Assembly (NCBI GenBank): GCA_027604685.1
Contig: JADHYX010000065.1
Location: forward strand, 1-64,000
Origin: Lobulomyces angularis
Taxonomy: Eukaryota; Chytridiomycota; Chytridiomycetes; Lobulomycetales; Lobulomycetaceae
Direction of reading: 5' to 3'
DNA length: 64,000 bases
Below are positions 44,664 to 55,753 of the stretch, one piece after another (positions within the stretch are counted from its first letter, which is position 1; every line of letters begins with the position of its first letter). Both the position numbers and the translations under genes were made by a program. The notes beneath the pieces were generated by a model that saw only the letters and a list, made by a program, of their open reading frames with translations, made no database searches and was not told the origin of the DNA.

Positions 44664-46928
44664 CTACTCGCGTTTTAATGGAGCAAGCACAACATTGTAA
44701 GTAACGTCTAAAAAACCATTAAAAAAAAATATTTTAATAATAGTATTTATTACCTTCAGTAAATGACAGAGGGGTTTCAAGATTAGAGTCAACATTTAAA
44801 TTATTTCCAAAGTCAAAACTATTGGGTAAAGTACATTCATTACAGTTACTTTTGTCATCATCTTCTTCAGTAGGAGGGGTGGGTAAAAATCTCCTGTTTG
44901 TTTTAGAGGGAAGTGTTTTCGATTCCTCAATGTTACTAAAGGTTCGTTTTCTTTCTGGGCTTGGCAAAGAAGTAACACCAATAATATTTTTTCTTTGGAC
45001 TACACTATTTTTGTTTTTTTTGTTTGCTTTGAAATAATTTGGTATAGTCTTTTGAGTTTTGACAGAATTGTGAAGTTGTTGCATGCTCTTATGGTTGAGT
45101 TTTATACTTGAAGAGGATGCGGAATAAGCAGTGGCATCAAAAGTTGATATGGCATTCACATTACTATCCTCAATTTCAACTGAAATACCGTTTGTATCAC
45201 TTTCTCTTTCTAACCTAGCATCAATGACATTATACATTATTTCCATACTTTCTAGTACTAGGGAATACTCAGATTCTAAGCTGCTTCCACTGTTTAATTC
45301 ACAATTAATACGAATTTCTTCATCTATTAATTCTTCTAATTCTTCGACGGTAGCCTCTTTCATTTCCCTTGATGTCTCCAAGTAATTTTCAAAATCCAAA
45401 TAGTTTAGTTCATGTAGCTCCACTTCTAGAAGGTGACTTTCAAATAATTTAACACATCTATAAAAAGTTGAAACAGAAATTGTAATAATATTGTAATCTT
45501 CGTAACGAAACAAAGTAGACTTTTCATCATCGTATACAAATTCTGTATCTATGTCAGATTCATCGTCTGAGTCAGAAAATTCTGATTTTTGCGTCTCCTC
45601 AGAGTTTGGTAATGCAGGAGAATTTTTGACCTCCTCAATATCCACATCATCAATTTCATTTTGAAGATTACTTTGATAATTTTTTACAGCTAAATTATAA
45701 TCTTTAAAAAATTGGTGTTCATTTTTGAGTAATTCATCAACAACTTCATGCTCTGCCTTCAGATTTTTCAGCGCCAGTTTTAAAGCAACTTAAAACAAAT
45801 AAAGAGGTTATTATTGATAAAATTCATTTGATAGGCATTATATAAAAAGATTTTTTTTTTTTTTTTAGCTAATTTGAAAAAAAAAAAAATATCAATTTTA
45901 CCTGCAGCTTTAATATATGGCATAAATTCCAAAAAAAATGATTGACTTTCGAATATGTACAAATATTCCTCAATAAGTGGTTTTAAACGATTGAAGCTAC
46001 AGTTAGTTCGTGGACAACAAAACTTAATATCGGAATCGGTGTCTTCAGGATCATATTTGGAGTCCAGGTTAAGTTTTATACTGTGGGAACAATTTTCATT
46101 GTTAACTTCACTATTGAAAGTCAACATTGTTAAATAATGCTCTAAGAATGACATTGACGTGGACAACTTTAAATCCCATTTCAAATTTTCTAATACTACA
46201 AATTCCATATCCTAAACAAAAGAAAATCTTTAAAAAGTAGTTCTTTTAAAAGACTTACCTTAAGGTCGATTTCATCAAATGATGCTATACCAAAAGAATC
46301 ATCGCAATATTCTTTTAGCTGCGACAAAGCAGGACAGTTTACCTGGTGAAACTTCGCTGCTAACAAAAAACAAGTTGCTGAAAGTATCTGTAAAAATAAT
46401 ATAAAAAAATAATAAAAATTTTTTATAGATTATGGGAGGATAAACTTACATTGAAGTACGTTTCATCCAAGTCTAATTAAAAAAATAAAATAATTAATAA
46501 ATTTTTACAGGTATCGAAAAAAAAAAAAATTGTTTGCAAATTATTTTCGGATATTTGTAATCTATTTTATTTGATTGGTAAGGGAATGGTCAAAAAAATT
46601 AAATTTGATTCTTTTTAAAAGTCAAAGGATTTTGAGAGTAGTTCATAACAATAAAACCCTTAAAAAAAAAAAGTTCACCGTTACCCTCCTTCGACACAAA
46701 CCTATCAAAGTAGTTGCAACTTAAAAGATAGGTTTCCAAAGGGGAGTCGCTTAAAATTGCTAGTTCTCTAAGCCATACAACGTTAAATTTTCTTAGTAAG
46801 CTTAGCCTACTGTTTAGGTTAAACTTGTTGTAGTTAATAAAGTATTTTAAGCTGCTAAACTTTTGATTTTGATACAACCGTAACTTTTGATCAGAGGTCA
46901 AATCTTTAAAAAAAAACTCATTAATCAT
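44664..46928 (-). CDS. Cyclin (G1/S, D/E-like) with PIP-box and phosphodegron motifs
   Basis: About seven exons. The N-terminal cyclin fold reads FNVVWLRELAILSDSPLETY, LLSCNYFDRFVSKEGNLDET, then ATCFLLAAKFHQVNCPALSQ, LKEYCDDSFGIASFDEIDLK and DMEFVVLENLKWDLKLSTSM. That matches cyclin box helices 1-5 and the (M)E..VL..L.W.L..ST signature of D/E cyclins. A C-terminal cyclin half (ISVSTFYRCVKLFESHL) is interrupted by acidic inserts. The tail carries QKTIPNYF, a perfect PCNA-binding PIP-box pattern, LPSPERKR, a CDK-type site, and RFLPTPPTEEDDD, a Cdc4/Fbw7-type degron. Ends at TAG 44664-44666 after DVTYNVVLAPLKRE. It should activate a CDK in the nucleus. Cyclin class is uncertain because the C-half is divergent. 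Confidence 0.83.
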
Positions 46929-47384
46929 TGATTTGAAAAAAAATGGATTTTTTTTTTTTATCCAAAAAAAAAATTTTTGTGATTTTTTAGAGGAATCCTA
47001 ATACCCTCAGTAGTCCAAATGTTAACAGGCAAACAAATTTAATCAAGTTTCAATTACAACAGAATATAGCAGAAGCTACAAAGAATTGAAATTTAAGTTT
47101 TTGCAGTGAGCTTTTTTAAATAGAAAAGGATTTCTTGCTACAATGTAAACTTCCAAAAGTTGCACATCCAACATCTACTTATTTTTCCTTGTAAGAAATT
47201 TTTTATTTTATTTATAAGATGAATGCATATTAAAAAAAATTTAATACCTAAAAAAAAAAAAATGATAACTAAATTAGAAATTAAAATTAGTGAGAAAAAA
47301 AGAAAAATAAAGAGAGTAATTGAAAATAAAAATAAATAGTAAAAATAAAATTAAAATAATAGTATTAATTAACATAAAAAAAAT
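46929..47384. other. Intergenic region upstream of the cyclin gene
   Basis: 455 bases of AT-rich DNA between two minus-strand genes. 46990-47190 is mixed and probably the cyclin promoter. No gene was seen. Confidence 0.4.
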
Positions 47385-48766
47385 CTACCATCCCAAATTT
47401 TTTCTATTTATATTAGGGTCTGAGCCAACTCTGTGTATAGCAGCATTGAAGCTGTTGGATTTTACAAATTCAGGAATGGTTGATTTGTCTAATGAAGATT
47501 TGGAGCTGTTACTGTCAGTGAGATTTTCTTTGCTGTATTCTTTTTTAATTTGAACTGCCAAGTGGGATAGCCCATTTATGAGCACGATTTTTCCCAGCCA
47601 GTCGTAATCAAAGTTTGGCTTCTCAATTTTGGTGATTAAAAATTTATAGATACCCGTACATTTTGGAAAACCATGGCTGTACTCGCATTTTAATTCAAAA
47701 TGCAACTCATCTTTTAGAAACTTTAATAAGTTTTGAATAAAACCTCCATGGGTCATAAGTAAGATTTTTGTTTCTTTCATCTTGATTTGTTTTTCGAGTA
47801 AAACTTTTTTTAAGTTTTTTAGTGAATCCAGTTTTTGTTGTGGTTGTTGTTGAGGAATATTTAAATGACAAGAATTATTTTTTGATCCTACGGCAGTCAG
47901 GTCGTCATCAGATGGTATAGAACCTGGCAACAAGCTGTTGAGGGAGCATTTAGAACTTAAAATTTCTCTAGACGTTCTCCTTTCAATAGGAATGCTTTTT
48001 AACTCAGAGTCGTTAGGAGTTTTATCAACTTTTTCATTGTCGATTAATTTTAAATTATTTTCAAAAATTTGCATATTTTTTTTCAAGATTTCAGAGTGTG
48101 GTTCAACAAGATGTTTTTTTACAATCTCGGTGTAAAAGTTTTGAGTTCTCTCGAAAAAATTTTGATTACTTTCTCCCGTACCGTTCGTTTCCATATATTC
48201 CTCCATTGATTTATCTGCTTTTTTTAGTATCTTTTTTGCCAATGGCCAGGAGAGCCCTGTCAAGTTTCCTAAATCCTAAAAAAAAATAATCATTTTGTTG
48301 ATTAGTTAAAATTTTATTTAATTTTTTACCTGTTCTCTTAGTTCTTGCCTAAGGTGCACAGGAACACTAGGATGAAATTTTTGGATTTCTTTTAAAGTCT
48401 GTTTTAATTTAACAGTATTTAAAAAAAAAGGAAATTTAAAATATTTATATATATTCAAAAGTTAATTTTACCTGTTGAGATCTTTTTAAATCACTGCAAT
48501 AAAAGTGATCAAAAGTTTCTTTTTTTAAATATTTTGCAAGTGCTATAGCTTGTTTTAGACCAGCCTCATTCAAGTCAGTATCTAAGATAAAGAAATTAAT
48601 CAAGTTGCTTCTAGTTTCATACCAGATTGTCCTTGAAGTACTCTTGGAACTTGGCTATTGACATCAGTTTCGGCACTAATTATAAAAAAAGAATTTGAAA
48701 AGTTCTTTTTTTTCAAACTTACTGTCTGACTACAAAGAGAGTCATGTATTGATTCTTTTCTCTCAT
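47385..48766 (-). CDS. Phosphoglycerate-mutase-family phosphatase with long insert
   Basis: Exons from MREKNQYMTLFVVRHAET, where the catalytic RHAET signature is formed only by splicing (the His codon is split by the first intron). It continues NSQVPRVLQGQSDTDLNEAG, LKQAIALAKYLKKETFDHFY, CSDLKRSQQT and LRQELREQDLGNLTGLSWPL. The second conserved His is in ILLMTHGGFIQNLLKFL. Between the two lies an insert of about 150 residues rich in Lys, Ser and Gln (including IPQQQPQQK), absent from typical members. After the His the C-terminal strand (HGFPKCTGIYKFLI) and a Ser-rich tail follow. The family includes TIGAR-like and broad phosphatases; the substrate is unknown. Confidence 0.88.
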
Positions 48767-49450
48767 TATTAATTTAATCCTACTGTATATTATTCAAATT
48801 ATGTAAAAATTTCTTTTCTTTTTTATGAAAAAAAAAAAAAAAAAAAAAAGTAATAATTAAAGGCTAACTTTTTTCTTTTTTTTATCTTTTTTATACAAAA
48901 ATTTTTAATTTATTATAATTATTTTATTTCAAAAAATAATAAAAAATAAAAAAAAATATAAAAAATGTTCCAAAAGGTGTTAAAATATTAAAAAAAATTT
49001 TTTTTTTAACCAATCCAAAATTTTTTTCAATTAAAAGAAAAATAATAAAAATTTTCTAAGTTGATTCTAGAAACTTAATTTTCTTACTTTTAAATAAGAA
49101 AAAAGACTTTTTATTAATTATTATAATAATTCTAGTAAATTAAATTGGTAAATTTATATTTTATTTTAAAATTTTTTTTTCAGAAGTTAAATATTAATAA
49201 AATACTAATTACAATCGCATTTGTGTCAAATTAAAAAAGAACATTACTCCTGTTTATAAATTATATTAAATAGTTATTAATAATTACAGTTGTTTGTGAT
49301 AAGTGAGTTCAAATAAAAATGGACTTAGAAAAGCAAATATAAAAATCAAACATCATTAATTTTTCTTGATTTTCTTTCTCTTTTTCTTAATGTATTAAAT
49401 CCAGTAGGCCCGCAGTGTTAAATTCAATTTCCTAAAAAAATATATACACT
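48767..49450. other. Intergenic region between two minus-strand genes
   Basis: 680 bases, largely A and T runs. A minus-strand stretch at about 49329-49400 reads GPTGFNTLRKRERKSRKIND, coding-like and basic. It could be a last exon of the F-box-like gene, but I found no acceptor that puts it in frame. Confidence 0.35.
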
Positions 49451-50316
49451 TTAATTAATACCATTTTCAATTCTATGTTTTACTTCAATAGATCCTAAAC
49501 ATACAAAAGGTAAAGATAAACAATCTCCAGAAAATTCCGGCATACTGGGAAACATTAAATTAAAATCGTACTTATTTTCATCAAAAATTTTGTACAAGGA
49601 AATGAATTCCAAGTAATTTTTTTCACTCTTCAACAAAAATTCAAAATTTGTACTCTTAAACCTTAAAAAAGACATTCTTTTTAATTTTTTATTGTTAAAC
49701 CCTGGGTATACATTTTTTTTTTTTTTTAAATTTTTATATTTTTCTTCGTAAATTTTAAATTCTCCTTGATTTCCTAACAAGAGAATTTCTTTTTTAAAAT
49801 TGAGTTGATTTTCAATTAGAGGTATTTTTCGTATTAAGTTAAACTTTTCTTCTCCAAGATCCAGATTTTTTTGTTCTTTTATCTCTGCAGAAAAGAGTGT
49901 TCCTTCTTGCAACCAAAACCAAAATCCTAGTTTTTCAAAACTGGCATTTTTTTTTACTTTAAACGACATTTTATTAAGTGTGCACTTTTTTTTTTTTTCC
50001 GTTGCTGGTTCCAATTCAAGTTCTAAAATTCTTTGAAATTCTTTTTCATTTTTGTACTCAAAGAAAATATTTAGATACACTAAAAAAAATATTTTTATTT
50101 CTAGATTAGTATAGTGATAAAAATTTTAGTGTTTTCTCTTTTTTGATTAATTTTTTTTATTCTAAACTTACTTTTTCTTGAACCATTTTTTAATTGAAGC
50201 AAAATGACTTGAGTTAGTTCATAGTCTTTTTGTATCGCTAACGAAAGATTTTTAATGTCTTTAATAGTAAGATGTGTGCATATGAGATATAGTAGATCAA
50301 AATGAAGCTGGTTCAT
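49451..50316 (-). CDS. F-box-like protein of unknown function
   Basis: Two exons joined near 50080-50175. The first encodes MNQLHFDLLYLICTHLTIKD and NLSLAIQKDYELTQVILLQL, an F-box-like L..dll..I...L...D...L..t pattern. The second encodes about 205 residues rich in Phe, Glu and Lys (for example FEKLGFWFWLQEGTLFSAEI and SMPEFSGDCLSLPFVCLG), with no recognised repeat. An F-box would place it in an SCF ubiquitin ligase as substrate receptor. The 3' end is uncertain, because the terminal GGT could be a splice donor. Confidence 0.5.
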
Positions 50317-50332
50317 TTTTTTCTTTTGAGAC

Positions 50333-50533
50333 TTATTTTTTCATTCTCCGAAGTATTCCACCATAGAAAAGTCCACGAAGAGTATTTGGAAAAGGTTTTT
50401 TTGACTTGGAAATTAGCATACTCAAAATAATTCCGCATTTATTGACGCAGCAATTTTTAGTCGAAACTAACCTAGTTTTTTTTAAGGTTTTTGAAAAAGA
50501 TTGCAGCGTATGAACAACATGTGTTTTCTTCAT
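50333..50533 (-). CDS. Possible small basic protein
   Basis: An intact 66-codon frame, MKKTHVVHTLQSFSKTLKKT to FYGGILRRMKK, ends 16 bases before the F-box-like gene start. It is basic and of coding-like composition, with four cysteines including CCVNKC. No family was recognised. It may be a separate small gene or a 5' exon of the gene downstream. Confidence 0.3.
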   Translation of the reverse strand: MKKTHVVHTLQSFSKTLKKTRLVSTKNCCVNKCGIILSMLISKSKKPFPNTLRGLFYGGILRRMKK

Positions 50534-50713
50534 TTTTTTTTTTTGTTTACATTTAGTTTCTTAAAAAGATTGAAAATGAGTTTTTTATTTACAAAAATAA
50601 ATGCTGAATTTATTTGTTAAAAATATGTTTTACTTTTGAAAAAGGTTGAACATTTTTTTTTTTTACTATTTTTTTCATTATTTTTTTTTTTTTAAGTACA
50701 TTTAAAGCTCAGA

Positions 50714-50721
50714 TCACGTGA
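50714..50721. promoter_or_regulatory. Palindromic TCACGTGA element
   Basis: A perfect E-box palindrome TCACGTGA (core CACGTG) in the spacer about 40 bases upstream of the MAK11 start. bHLH factors such as Cbf1 bind this core in fungi. In DNA this AT-rich the core is rare by chance. Confidence 0.45.
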
Positions 50722-50738
50722 CCTTTTTTTTTTTTTTT

Positions 50739-50748
50739 NNNNNNNNNN
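50739..50748. other. Assembly gap of 10 N
   Basis: Ten undetermined bases after a poly-T run, 13 bases before the MAK11 start codon. Confidence 0.95.
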
Positions 50749-50761
50749 TCTGTAAAGAATA

Positions 50762-52478
50762 ATGAGCTCAATGTCAATTTCAACAGAAAACATAGAAAAG
50801 CAAGAAAGTTCAATTGTTGATAGCAACAAGGATGCATCGCTACAACTGGAATTATCGGAACTAAAGCAACCTTCGGATGAGCAACTCCCCGTAAATTTTC
50901 AGTTAATTTTAGGTTCATATGAGCGTTTGCTGTATGGATTTGACTGCATTTTAAATAAAGAAAAAACTATAAATCTAATACCATCTTTTGTTTATCCATC
51001 ACATCTATCTTGCGTTAAAACTCTTGCTTCAACCAAAAGATTTTTGGCATCTGGTTCTACTGATGAGCATATTAAACTCTACGATATAAAGTTGAAAAAA
51101 GAAATTGGTACTTTGATGTTACAGCATGAGGGAACAATCACTTGCTTAAACTTTTTTTCAAACACACATTTATTGAGTGCCAGTGAAGATGGAAACATAG
51201 CCATCTTTAGAACTTCAGATTGGGAAAGGTTGAAAACTTTAGCTGGGCATAAAGGTTTATAATTTTTTATTTTTTCCCAAAAATAAACTTTTTTTATTTA
51301 TTTTAATTAAGGTGGTGTTAATTGGGTAGATTGTCATCCTTCTGGTAAAATTGCCTTATCTGTTGGTAAAGACCAGACTTTAAAATGTTGGGATTTAATT
51401 AGAGGTAAGGAATTTGGAAATTTTAAAACTTTTTTTTTAATTTAATTTTTAATTTTTTTAGGTCTATGTGCTAGATCAACTAGACTCAAATTAGGTGTCG
51501 CAGAACGAGTTTTGTGGTCAAACACAGGAGACCTCTACGCAGTTCTGTATAATAATAGTATTGAAATAGTTAATGTGGAAGAAGGTAAAACGAAAGCTGT
51601 TATTACAATGAAGGAAAGAATTAATTCGATGGTATTTACCGTCCTAAAAGGAAATCAAGATAATATTGATGACATTGATATAATCGTTTTCGGTTGTGAA
51701 AATGGAATGGTAACTCAAAAAAACAAAAAATAAAAAAATCTATAAGGCATCTAAATTTAAAAAAATTAAAATTTTTTTTTCCTAGATTAATGTATGGAAA
51801 ACTGATGGTTCATTATTATTCGAATTTCATTCAACTCATAAAAATAGAGTAAAAGATATTGACGTTTTTAATGATTTAAAATTAAATATATCTTTTTTAG
51901 CTACCTGTTCCACCGATGGTAAACTAAAAAAATTTATTGTTTATTTTATTTTTTTTTAAATGTGTTGAAATTAAGGCGGAATAAAAGTTTGGAATTTAAC
52001 AGATAAATATATTTTACCAGAAACAGAGATAAAAGCATTAGGAGAACATGAAACGAAGGTGAGACTCACCTGCTTAAGTTTTGCACAACCAGGAAAAATT
52101 TTAAAAATAAAAGAAAAAAAAAAACCAACAAGCATCAACAACGAAATTCAATCCGACTTTGAAGAGGACTTAAAATTAATAAAAAAAATTAAAAAAAAAC
52201 CAACCGTCTCAATTGAAATCGATGGAAACGTTACTACAAATAAGGAGATTGAAATGAAATTTAAGAAAAATAGAAAAACTTTTAAAAAAAATTATAAAAA
52301 AAAGAAGAATTCTGATAGCATCTCCTTCACACTCGACACCGCTGGTGAAAAAAAATTCAACAAAGATACATTAACGAATACGGACAATGATAAAAAAACC
52401 TCTCCTCCTTCTAGTAAAAAGAGACCTTTAAAAAGTGCCATAAAAAAAACTTCAAATAAAAAAATTAAAAAAATTTAG
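50762..52478 (+). CDS. MAK11: WD40 ribosome-biogenesis protein MAK11/PAK1IP1
   Basis: About six exons. WD repeats can be read in order: FLASGSTDEHIKLYDIKLKK, HLLSASEDGNIAIFRTSDWE with LKTLAGHKGGVNWVDCHPSG, ALSVGKDQTLKCWDLIRG, then GLCARSTRLKLGVAERVLWS, DIIVFGCENGMINVWKTDGS, and FLATCSTDGGIKVWNLTDKY. The SGS-[ST]-DE and HPSGK-[IL]-ALSVGKD signatures are specific to MAK11/PAK1IP1, a 60S pre-ribosome factor of the nucleolus. A Lys-rich tail (KFKKNRKTFKKNYKKKK and more) after the propeller fits a nucleolar protein. The start lies right after an assembly gap, so an upstream exon cannot be excluded. Confidence 0.9.
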
Positions 52479-52725
52479 AGTTTTTTTTTTTTTATCTAGA
52501 GATTTAATTTTTCTTTTATTCAAATCTTTTATTTTTTATTTTTTTTAGTATAAAATTTTTTTAATATATTTATCAAATTATAATTAAAATAAAAAAAAAA
52601 TAAATAAAAAATTCATAAAAAAAAAAAAAGTAAGGCGTGAATAAAAAAAGAAAATAAAAATAATAAAAGAAAAAAAAATTCTATATTTTTTACGCTTTTG
52701 CTTTTAATTTTATATTTGTTTACTT

Positions 52726-54190
52726 TTACCATAGAGAATGTAAAAGTTTTAGACAGGCTGCTCTACCCAAGAAAGCTAAAAATAAAATAAAACAAAAATT
52801 AGGCAAATATGTACAATATATATATATATATATAGAATAATATATATTTTTTTTTATTTTCGTTACCAGCAGCTGCAAAAAATTTCAAAAAAAAAAAAAC
52901 ATTAATTAAGAGCATTATTTTGATTAAGTTTTTTGTCACCATTAGCAGGAAATGCCCTCAATAGGGCGGGACCTAAACCTTTAAATAGAGCTCCAGGACC
53001 TTCATTTTTTATCATCTGAGCAGTGCAATCTACAAATCCTTTATATGTACCAGCTGATAGATGTAACAACAAAAAAAAAAAATTTTAATTTTAAATTATA
53101 ATATATTTTCAACCTGGAGCTGCTTGAATTCTAGATTTAATAACATCAGGTGGAATTGCGATACTCCACATTGCAACACCAGCCATACCTGTAATTTTGT
53201 TAAAAAAATTATTTATTTTCCTTTTAATTAATACCTCCAGCAAACAGTTCAGCAGGAACAGACAAACTTCCATCACTTGGTCTAACTAGAGTTGCTGTAT
53301 ATTCATAGCCTACGAAATATGCTGCAGATCCAGGTACATCTCTTGCAAGTGTAGCTATATGAAAAAAAGATTATGCAATGTTTTAAAAAAAAAATAAAAT
53401 TACCAACAGATCCTCTATACAAGGATTTCAAGCCACCTTCGGCAAACATTCCTCTGGCAGCGTCAAACATACCTTTGAAAATTATTTTTTAATTCATTTA
53501 AATTTTATAAACAAAAAAAAGGAAAAACCTTTATATTTATTATCCGTTTGAGTTTGCATAACAACCTTTACTCTTTCCATAGGGGTGGTGATGACGGTGG
53601 TAGGAATTGCAGAAAATCCTCCAGCAAAGGCATATTCAGTCTAATAAATGCTCATATTAAAAAAAAATTTTACTTTTTTGTTTACCATAGATAGTTGTTT
53701 CGTTTCTCGTTTTGGAGTTAAAGAATAAACTAATTGTTGACCCATATCATAAGAAAAAAAAGATAAAGCAAACATTGGTGTAACCCCTATTAGTGGAGCT
53801 AATGTTATAAAAAAAAATAATAAAGATAAAAAAAAAAAAGAGAAAATTAAATATAATAAATTTTTTTTATTTTTTTTTACCAGTCATCCCTCTATATAAA
53901 CCAGTTAAACCATCTTTAGCAACAGTTTGTTTTACACAATCTATAAGTCCACTGTAACTGTTGCTGGTCTGTAATCTAACCTTTACTGTATCAAAAGGAT
54001 GCTATATTTATTTATTTTTAATTAATTTATTTTCTTTAACAAATAAAAGTTTATATACACCGGCTAACACTGCGGAGACCTATCATAATAAAATGAGTTA
54101 TGTAAGTTGAAAATGCCTAAAAAAAAGAGATACCCCAGCAGCACCACCAGATAAGAAAGATTTGACACTGTCCATTTCACCTTTTACCAT
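52726..54190 (-). CDS. Mitochondrial carnitine/acylcarnitine carrier (SLC25A20/CRC1-like)
   Basis: About ten small exons encode a full three-repeat carrier: [41 protein letters not shown], then [46 protein letters not shown], and [59 protein letters not shown]. The Px[DE]xx[KR] signatures and the TPMERVK and R-[DA]-[VF]-P sequences point to the carnitine/acylcarnitine carrier of the inner membrane, which feeds beta-oxidation. The usual C-terminus ([15 protein letters not shown]) appears only if a 6-nt microexon at 52867-52872 is used, ending at TAA 52726-52728. Reading on past the previous donor instead ends at [12 protein letters not shown]. Confidence 0.88.
52867..52872 (-). other. 6-nt microexon (CTGCTG)
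   Basis: On the minus strand TTTTTTGCAG precedes CTGCTG and GTAACG follows. It is flanked by a GTGACA donor near 52960 and an acceptor before CTTTCTTGGG near 52775. Inclusion gives PANAAAFLG, which matches the PANAACFLG-type C-terminus conserved in the carrier family; skipping would shorten it by two alanines yet stay in frame. Confidence 0.7.
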
Positions 54191-54536
54191 TGTGTATAAT
54201 TTCTACGTCTCCTTTAGACAAATTTGTTTCTCACTGATGTTTGATTTTTAACTTTTGGAAAAAAATTGTTTAAAAAACCCTCTACACGTGATCGCAAAGT
54301 AGGGTTTGCGGCAAAATTATTTCAGTATTATTTTACACTTTTCAAAGTTTTCTTAACTAAATCAGAAATTCTATTAAGAAATGCTTTTAATCTGCTTAGA
54401 TCTATTTATCAAGTGGAGAGAAGTTCAAGTTATTTTTGCAAATAACTCAATCCAACGTTCAAAATTTTCTTTTTACACCATAACAAAAAAAAAGTTATAG
54501 AAGGTTTGGTATTATTATGTGTACAAATTCAAATTT
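54191..54536. promoter_or_regulatory. Promoter region of the carrier gene, with CACGTG core
   Basis: 345 bases between the MED19-like gene 3' end and the carrier start, both minus. It includes ACACGTGATC near 54284-54293, another CACGTG core. Nothing else was identified. Confidence 0.35.
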
Positions 54537-55394
54537 TTAATTTAAAATATCAACTTCTTGACGACTCTCTTTATCCTAAAATCATTTTTATTTACAAAGG
54601 TTGAAAATTTTTTCAAAAATTACCTTTTTCTTCTTTTTCTTTGGTGCCTCATCGATCCCATTTATACTAATTTTCCGCTTCTTTACTTCAATATCATTTT
54701 CTGTTTTTCTATCTTGTTCTAGAGTGTTTTTTTGCAAAGTCTTCATTGAAAATTTAATCTTGGGAATTGTAGCTTTTGTAGTGGTATTACTTTGTTTTGA
54801 ATCTATAAAGTAATTGTTATCCTAGATATTTTTATTTCAATCTTACCTACAGCAGATGACTTCTGCGAAGTTGCTTCTGTCTCAGTATATGAATTGGATA
54901 TAGAAGTTTTACTATTTAAATTATTTTTTCCATTTTCTTTTTTTATATTTTCTTCTTTGATATTTAAAGACTCAAAAATTGTACCATCGAACTGAAAAAA
55001 AAAATTTAAATTAAAAAAATAAAAATAATTAAAAGTAAAAAAAAGTAAAAAAAAAATTGTGCATACACCAGGAATGCTGCCTTTTTGTAGCATAAAACTA
55101 GCCTCTAATGTATCTTTGTCAAAGGTGGAAATTTCTTGTACACCACCTTTTAAAGGTTCAAAAATTGCATTTAAAAAGTTAGTATCAGTGTGTATATTTT
55201 TTCCTAGCAGAATTGTAGTTGAGCGATACATAACAAAAATTAAGATAGTTACCAGGCAAATCCTGCAAATAGTGAGAGTAGTCCTCACAGGTGATGTTTG
55301 CCCTAGTGTGCGTGTTGAACTTCTTAAGTAGGTTAAACCTTCCGAGTAGATCTGACTCCAAATATGAATCCTGCTTTAGAGATGCTGATGGCAT
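54537..55394 (-). CDS. Mediator subunit MED19-like protein
   Basis: Five exons from MPSASLKQDSYLESDLLGRF. The order matches MED19: DLLGRFNLLKKFNTHTRANI, DYSHYLQDLPG (compare the invariant LPDLPG of animals), then TNFLNAIFEPLKGGVQEIST with LEASFMLQKGSIPG, in the place of the animal LSGFRLHTGPLPE segment, then a Ser-rich linker and a Lys-rich basic tail (DEAPKKKKKK, then DKESRQEVDILN after the last intron). MED19 sits in the Mediator head/middle and contacts Pol II and activators in the nucleus. Sequence identity is modest, so the call rests on order, the DLPG landmark and the basic tail. Confidence 0.68.
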
Positions 55395-55753
55395 AGCTTC
55401 TGCTTTGAAAGTTGTTAGTAATTCAGCAGCTATTCATACCTTTTTTTGACATACAATCTTGGAAAACCCTTCATGGCGGTTTTGTACAAAACAGGGTTTT
55501 TTGAAATAAGCAGCAAATGAACAAAAAAAGCATTTTTGAGTAGAAAAAGAAGGATTTCCTCTGCAAAATTTCGCTTCCGCTGGCAGTGAAAGTCCCAATA
55601 AAATTGATGGAAAAAGTCTAAATTTTTTTATTTAATTTGGAATTTCAAAAACAAAATTTTTGTCACACTTTCATGATTAAAACAAATTTTACAGCAGCTA
55701 CGTTTTTTAAATTTTTATTTTGCTTCATAATCTCATAGTTAATCTCTATTCGC
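55395..55753. other. Divergent promoter region
   Basis: 360 bases between the MED19-like gene (-) and the RING gene (+). Mixed composition at 55400-55600. No specific element was recognised. Confidence 0.4.

Noticed and set aside
49329..49400. Basic tail GPTGFNTLRKRERKSRK as last exon of the F-box-like gene
   Set aside because: No acceptor places it in frame with the preceding exon; left as spacer.
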